Source: an uncultured Butyricicoccus sp.
GTDB taxonomy: Bacteria > Bacillota > Clostridia > Oscillospirales > Butyricicoccaceae
Reading direction: 5' to 3'
DNA length: 9,191 bases
Assembly: GCA_900555465.1 (NCBI GenBank)
Contig: USLE01000031.1
Location: 1 to 9,191, forward strand
Shown piece after piece: positions 5,403 through 9,191 of this stretch. Numbering within the stretch: the first letter of the stretch is position 1; each line of letters begins with the position of its first letter. Made by a program: the position numbers and the translations under genes. Under the pieces are notes generated by a model, which saw only the letters and a program-made list of their open reading frames with translations, ran no database searches and was not told the DNA's origin.

Positions 5403-7960
5403 CTCTCACCATCCTTCAGTAAAACACCGAGTTCGCGATCAAACACAATCTGTTTTCCATCCGGTGCTGTGTAACACCCTCCTTCTGCCGGATAAATTCT
5501 TACCATATCTAAAAGTTTACGTCCTTCTATGACCGATAAATCGGACTGATAATCTTTCAGCAGTTTTTTTCGGATCGACACGCTCTGTTCCAGCACAGCG
5601 CGAGCCAATGTTTTATCTCTCACCGGCGCACACAACGCCTCTTTATCCCGTGTTGCACATTGCCGCACGCGCGCATAAAGTTCCGCCTCCAGCAGCGCGA
5701 TGCGGACACTCGGTTCACCCAGCCGGGTTTTGGCAAAAAGGAAACTGTCGCGTTCCAAGTCGTCGAACCGGAGCTGTTCGCTTGCTGGGCGGAACCCTTT
5801 CTGTGGGTCGTCTAAGGTCATATCGTCTCCGCTTTGCGCCTGTATGGTGTCCTTGATCCTCTGTTTCTCCCATGCTGCCCGAATATCCACTGGCGCTTTG
5901 CTCTCATCATATCCATCTGCGACAAGCTGCGCCATATCTTCCGGAATCCTGATCTCCTGTCGGTCTGCAAGCAAATACTCGCTCTGTGCCAGCAAGCAGA
6001 GCGGATAAACAGCGCCGTCCTCTCCATATTTCTGCTCCAGCGAAACAGCAGGCTTGTCCTTTGGCACCAAAACATACAGGATTGGCTGTTTGAAATGCGC
6101 AGGCCGCAGGGTGTCCAAGTGCCGCTGTTCCCGCCCTGCGCGCTGCAGCAGCAGGTCGACCGGCGCGATCGCGGTCATCATCACATCCCAATCCAGATCA
6201 AGACTCAACTCGCCTATCTGCGTTGTGACCACAATCGCCTTCTTCGGACGATGGGATTTGTCCTTTCCGAACAGGCGCAGGCACTGTGTTTCGATTTCGT
6301 CCCTCCTGCCCGCCGGAAACCGCGCATGAAACAACAGCAGGACCAGCGAGGTATTCTGCTTCTTTAATTCCCGATAAACCTGCTGCGCCTGCGCCGCGGT
6401 ATTGAGCATCACGCACAAGCAGCCGCCGTTTCCAACCAGCTCCAGTGCTTTTGCGGCAATCCGTTCGGGCTCGTGCAAAATAGCGCAGAGCTTCGCACCC
6501 AGCCTGCGCCGCATGACCGTTTTATCAAAATGCCGTTCTATCAGCCGCCCCGACTCGGTTACCGCCGTGACCGCCGGATAACAGCTGCTCAGGGGCGCGT
6601 TGGTAAACGGCGCAAGCATTTGCTGCTTTTTGGCCGGCGGCAGCGTAGCAGAGAGCAGTACAACCGGGATTTCGAGTGCCTTGCACCACTGCATCAAACA
6701 GGTCAGTATACTGTCCATGTATACATCGTAGGCGTGTAACTCGTCGATCACCAATGCTTTTCCGGACAGGCCAAGCAGGCGCAGCACGCCATATTTGATC
6801 ATCATAACCGACTGCATGGCCTGATCGACCGTCCCAACCGCATAGGGGCTGAGCAATCCGCGCCGCAGCGGCGCCAGCCACTGACGGGCAAAATTTTCAT
6901 CCTCTGTTTGGATTTCCTCCGGGTCCGGTTGCTGTTCATCCACCAGCCAGGCCATTGCATGAAGCAAACGCACCTCTTCTTCCGCGTGGTGCATTTTCAG
7001 TAAGTCGCGCATCCGGCGCACCATTTGGTTGGATGTCGCCGCTGTCGGCAATGCAACGTAAAAGCCTGCTTTCTCCCACTGCTTTGCCATTTGGAGCGCC
7101 GCATACATACCGGCCTCGGTTTTCCCTTCGCCCATTGGCGCTTCGAGCAGGACAAGCGATATTTTTTCATCGCAATCCGTAAAGAGCGCTTCGGTTTCCT
7201 GCTGCAAGGGACGCATTACCTGCCGCGGAATATTGGGCCAGACCGAGGGAAAGTCACTCACCGGGAACAAGGTCTGCTTTTCCAGTCCGCTGTCGCGCAG
7301 GAAGGCCTGCATCCGTTCTTCCACCGCTTCCCGCAGGTTGTCTTTCCAGTTATCGGCGTCGGCAAACAGCGCGGCCGAAGATATCCAGTCCGACAAAATC
7401 GTAATACCGAGCAGCAGCGCACCGACAGCGCCTTTGTCCTCCCTCGCGATCACCGGCCAAACAACGGCGGTGTCGCCGTAAAAATACCGCCGCAGCCTGC
7501 GATCCAGCTCATCCTGCCAGTCCTTCCACACATCCAGGGCGATATCTTGTTCCCCTGTTTTCCCCTGATGATGCGCGCCGAGCACCGCAGCCAGGAAACG
7601 GGCAGTCCGCTTCTCCATGCCGTCCGCCATCCAGATCCGCTCCATGATCGCTGCGGTGTTCTTTTCATGCCTCGGATAACTTCCCAGGCCGCGAGACATG
7701 AGCCGAATGCCCTCCGCCAGCATTTTTTGCCGCATCGCTTCATCTGCAGCCTGGTAGTTGGGACTTAATTTCCCGTTATCGTGCGATGACGCCAAATATC
7801 CAACAAAACAAAAGAGTTCATGCAAGGCCAGATGCAGTAAATGCGCGAGCAATTTGAGGGTGTCCTTTGGCAACATATACCGCAGCAGTTGCTGCGCCAC
7901 GATCCCGCATACTTTGCTGTGTGTTTCCTGGGATTGTCTTGGCTGTGTTTTGGCCCACAT
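5399..7960 (-). CDS. cas3: Cas3 nuclease-helicase, type I-E
   Basis: Cas3 is recruited by Cse1 on bound Cascade, nicks the displaced strand and degrades DNA while moving 3' to 5' with ATP. The 853 residues carry an N-terminal HD nuclease with all expected metal ligands: H14, H60-D61 (in SSHDNGK), H98, H130-H131 and D191. An SF2 helicase follows: Walker A APMGEGKT (274-281), DELH box (406-409), SAT (437-439), TTQIGELSLDLDWD (579-592, motif V) and QRAGREQRH (606-614, motif VI). The remaining ~200 residues are the accessory C-terminal domain. The HD core reads HDNGK where most relatives have HDxGK with a hydrophobic residue. It is first in the operon and overlaps cse1 by four bases. The start is ambiguous: ATG 7960 is used here, but the strongest ribosome site favours a codon at 7975. 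The protein appears intact. Confidence 0.96.
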   Translation of the reverse strand: MWAKTQPRQSQETHSKVCGIVAQQLLRYMLPKDTLKLLAHLLHLALHELFCFVGYLASSHDNGKLSPNYQAADEAMRQKMLAEGIRLMSRGLGSYPRHEKNTAAIMERIWMADGMEKRTARFLAAVLGAHHQGKTGEQDIALDVWKDWQDELDRRLRRYFYGDTAVVWPVIAREDKGAVGALLLGITILSDWISSAALFADADNWKDNLREAVEERMQAFLRDSGLEKQTLFPVSDFPSVWPNIPRQVMRPLQQETEALFTDCDEKISLVLLEAPMGEGKTEAGMYAALQMAKQWEKAGFYVALPTAATSNQMVRRMRDLLKMHHAEEEVRLLHAMAWLVDEQQPDPEEIQTEDENFARQWLAPLRRGLLSPYAVGTVDQAMQSVMMIKYGVLRLLGLSGKALVIDELHAYDVYMDSILTCLMQWCKALEIPVVLLSATLPPAKKQQMLAPFTNAPLSSCYPAVTAVTESGRLIERHFDKTVMRRRLGAKLCAILHEPERIAAKALELVGNGGCLCVMLNTAAQAQQVYRELKKQNTSLVLLLFHARFPAGRRDEIETQCLRLFGKDKSHRPKKAIVVTTQIGELSLDLDWDVMMTAIAPVDLLLQRAGREQRHLDTLRPAHFKQPILYVLVPKDKPAVSLEQKYGEDGAVYPLCLLAQSEYLLADRQEIRIPEDMAQLVADGYDESKAPVDIRAAWEKQRIKDTIQAQSGDDMTLDDPQKGFRPASEQLRFDDLERDSFLFAKTRLGEPSVRIALLEAELYARVRQCATRDKEALCAPVRDKTLARAVLEQSVSIRKKLLKDYQSDLSVIEGRKLLDMVRIYPAEGGCYTAPDGKQIVFDRELGVLLKDGER

Positions 7961-7980
7961 ATCTTCCAGCTGTATGGCAA

Positions 7981-7987
7981 CCCCTCC
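7981..7987 (-). promoter_or_regulatory. Strong Shine-Dalgarno upstream of cas3
   Basis: GGAGGGG on the minus strand lies five bases before an in-frame ATA (7975-7973), 11 before an in-frame CTG (7969-7967) and 20 before ATG 7960. The usual ATG is too far for this site and would have to use the weaker GGAAG at about 7967-7963, only two to four bases away. The choice of start (ATA, CTG or ATG) changes only the first five residues. Confidence 0.5.
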
Positions 7988-8004
7988 CTTTTATCAAATT
8001 CCGT

Positions 8005-8025
8005 CCCCACATCGGTGGGGTTTTT
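8005..8025 (+). terminator. Terminator-like hairpin in the cas3 leader
   Basis: CCCCAC-ATCG-GTGGGG (8005-8020) is followed on the plus strand by TTTTT. Six perfect GC-rich pairs and a T run look like a short intrinsic terminator for plus-strand (antisense) RNA. On the minus strand there is no T run, so it would be a stable hairpin close to the 5' end of the cas mRNA, or a DNA operator. Its six-base stem and four-base loop match the CRISPR repeat hairpin, with one compensated pair change, but the flanks do not match. Confidence 0.5.
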
Positions 8026-8041
8026 CCCTTTACAGAAAATT

Positions 8042-8069
8042 CTTATAACTTTCCTACGGGACATCCCAA
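8042..8069 (-). promoter_or_regulatory. Candidate cas operon promoter
   Basis: On the minus strand TTGGGA (8064-8069) and TATAAG (8042-8047) are 16 bp apart, matching four and five of six consensus bases. Transcription would start near 8035, about 60-75 nt before cas3. The -35 box overlaps the right arm of the inverted repeat at 8065-8082, which suits repression by a bound protein. A second weaker possibility further upstream uses TAAAAT near 8093-8098. Confidence 0.45.
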
Positions 8070-8082
8070 CGAATCTGTTGGG
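8065..8082. repeat. Inverted repeat overlapping the cas -35 box
   Basis: CCCAAC-GAATCT-GTTGGG is a perfect six-base inverted repeat with a six-base gap. No T run follows on either strand, so a terminator role is unlikely. Its position on the predicted -35 element suggests an operator. It resembles the palindrome 60 bp away at 8005-8020 in overall form (TCCC.AC ... GT.GGGTT). Confidence 0.45.
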
Positions 8083-8309
8083 TTAGCAAATGTATTTTAA
8101 CTATCTTACTTTATGAATTCAGATTAATCCGTATTACCACTTTTTTCTAGAGCATAAATCGCCAAAATATCCTTGTACTTTTTGACATTTCCATCATCCG
8201 ATTGTGAACTATTCGTATATTGATTTTGTTTTATTGAATTTGTCCAAATCGCCCTATCCGTTCTTGTCTTTCCTGCTGATTCTTATTTTTTTCACGAATC
8301 TTGCTTTCA

Positions 8310-8338
8310 TTATCCGTCAAAATGGGCTACACTATATT
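8310..8338 (+). promoter_or_regulatory. Candidate promoter of the AraC-type gene
   Basis: TATATT at 8333-8338 is a good -10 box. The best spaced -35 (TTATCC, 8310-8315, 17 bp) is weak, as is common for activated promoters. A start near 8345 leaves a leader of about 70 nt to the ribosome site AAAGGAG (8398-8404). Confidence 0.4.
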
Positions 8339-8413
8339 TAACAACAGTCGGCGGATGGCCGGTCAGGGGGGACGCTTTCCGCCGCGCGAAATGCTGCAAA
8401 GGAGACGGGGTAC

Positions 8414-9191
8414 ATGCCTTCACAATCCAATTATCTGGAACGCGCCGTGCCGGACAATTCCGGCATCACACTGACGCACGAAAAAGCCGGCGCCAATCAG
8501 GAACCCATCCCTGTGTTCCGCCCCCCGCTCCACCAGCACCGTTTCTATGAGATCACCCTTGTCCTGCGCGGCAGCTGCGAATTCTTCTTCAGTCAGGGCC
8601 GCATGTCCCTCATCCCGGGCGACCTGCTGATGCTGCCGCCCGACCGCCCGCATACCTGCCATCTCCAGCCCGGCGCGCAGCTTTGCTGCTGCCAGTTCGA
8701 AGCGCAAATCATCTCCGGCGCGCTTGCAGCGTCCCTGCAGGATATGGTATACTGGAATATACCCCAGACAAATGCTGCGGAAAAACGCATGCGCGAGCTG
8801 AAAGCATTTGAGGAGGAAGCCCGCGTCGCCGGCGAGCCGGTCCTGCTGCACATGAGCGTATCCAGTCTGCAGGGCATGACGCACCTGACGCACGCGGAAC
8901 TCGACTATCTCTATCCCATCCTGCAAAGCATCGAGCGCGAGCAGAAGGAGCGCCACTTCAACTTTGAGCAGATGAAGCTGCTCCGCCTGCAGGAGCTGCT
9001 CGTGCTGATCCGCCGCATCCAGCTCAGCCAGTTCCAGCTGATCAGCCGCGAGGCCTCCTGGAAGGAGGACATGATCAGCGCCGTGCTGACCCAAATCGAT
9101 CAGGATCTGTCGCAGAATATCGACTTTGAGGGCATTGCGCGCGGTCAGGGCATCACCCTGAGCTACTTCCGCATGATCTTCAAGGAGATCA
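8414..9191 (+). CDS. AraC-family transcriptional regulator, N-terminal part
   Basis: An open frame of 259 codons starts at ATG 8414, nine bases after AAAGGAG (8398-8404), and runs off the right edge without a stop. The N-terminal half is an AraC-type cupin sensor: PPLHQHRFYEITLVLRG (residues 37-53) with H40, H42 and E46, then LIPGDLLMLPPDRPHTC (66-82) with H80. Three consecutive cysteines occur at 91-93. A helical linker follows. From about residue 222 the first helix-turn-helix of the AraC DNA-binding domain begins (VLTQIDQDLS, IARGQGITLSYFRMIFKEI); the second HTH lies outside. Such proteins usually sense small molecules, often sugars, and control neighbouring genes. It is divergent from the cas operon and might regulate it, but is more likely linked to genes to the right. 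The partner ligand cannot be told. Confidence 0.9.
   Translation, partial: MPSQSNYLERAVPDNSGITLTHEKAGANQEPIPVFRPPLHQHRFYEITLVLRGSCEFFFSQGRMSLIPGDLLMLPPDRPHTCHLQPGAQLCCCQFEAQIISGALAASLQDMVYWNIPQTNAAEKRMRELKAFEEEARVAGEPVLLHMSVSSLQGMTHLTHAELDYLYPILQSIEREQKERHFNFEQMKLLRLQELLVLIRRIQLSQFQLISREASWKEDMISAVLTQIDQDLSQNIDFEGIARGQGITLSYFRMIFKEI

Larger units (their letters stand above)
7961..8413. other. AT-rich divergent intergenic region
   Basis: About 450 bp between the minus-strand cas operon and the plus-strand AraC-type gene. It is clearly lower in GC than either flank. I see no credible small gene. It holds two inverted repeats near cas3 (8005-8020 and 8065-8082), a candidate cas promoter, four plus-strand ATCCG motifs (8127, 8196, 8256, 8312) and a candidate promoter for the regulator. 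An isolated TTGACA (8182-8187) has no -10 box at usable distance. Confidence 0.7.

Noticed and set aside
8182..8187. Perfect TTGACA as a plus-strand -35 box
   Set aside because: The nearest TATA-like sequence (8216-8221) is 28 bp away, too far for a working promoter.
8420..9094. 224-codon minus-strand frame opposite the AraC-type gene
   Set aside because: The plus-strand frame has cupin and HTH motifs and a good ribosome site; the minus frame has neither.
9112..9119. Eight-base seed match of the spacer at 871-903 (CAGAATAT) within the AraC-type gene
   Set aside because: Eight bases is at the chance level for this window and pairing does not extend.

Overview
The window holds a complete type I-E CRISPR interference operon on the minus strand, in the order cas3, casA (cse1), casB (cse2), casC (cas7e), casD (cas5e), casE (cas6e). 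A short CRISPR array follows directly. The high-GC coding sequence, strong Shine-Dalgarno sites, S. thermophilus CRISPR4-like repeat (5' CTTTT, stem CCCCGC/GCGGGG, 3' GTGATCC), a DUF6933-like gene and a cupin-type AraC regulator together suggest a GC-rich Clostridia-type Firmicute, perhaps a gut Oscillospiraceae relative. This taxonomic placement is inference only.

Layout from left to right: 1-61 cannot be assigned. 62-565 (minus) is a small DUF6933-like protein with a large terminator-like inverted repeat inside its 5' coding region. 566-659 is AT-rich and may carry that gene's promoter. 660-993 is the array, minus-strand orientation: three good repeats (782-809, 843-870, 904-931), one mutated repeat (721-748), one badly decayed but correctly phased repeat (660-687), and a variant cas-proximal repeat (964-993). 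Spacers are 32-33 nt. 999-7960 is the six-gene cas operon, every junction overlapping or nearly so. 7961-8413 is an AT-rich divergent intergenic region with two inverted repeats and candidate promoters. 8414 to the right edge (plus) is the N-terminal 259 residues of an AraC-family regulator that runs off the window.

How the genes work together, from family knowledge: Cas6e cuts the array transcript in the repeat hairpins. Cas5e, a Cas7e backbone, two Cse2 and Cse1 assemble with crRNA into Cascade. Cse1 reads the PAM and recruits Cas3, which nicks and degrades the target. All expected catalytic motifs of Cas3 and Cas6e are visible, so interference looks intact.

The main oddity is what is missing. 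In canonical I-E loci cas1 and cas2 follow cas6e, then a leader, then the array. Here the array begins about ten bases after the cas6e stop codon, with no cas1, cas2 or leader. The locus looks like an interference-only, adaptation-deficient I-E system whose array is probably transcribed as the 3' end of the cas mRNA. Nothing else clearly points to a wholly new system; the second-look items are the altered repeats, the palindromes upstream of cas3 and the adjacent DUF6933 gene.
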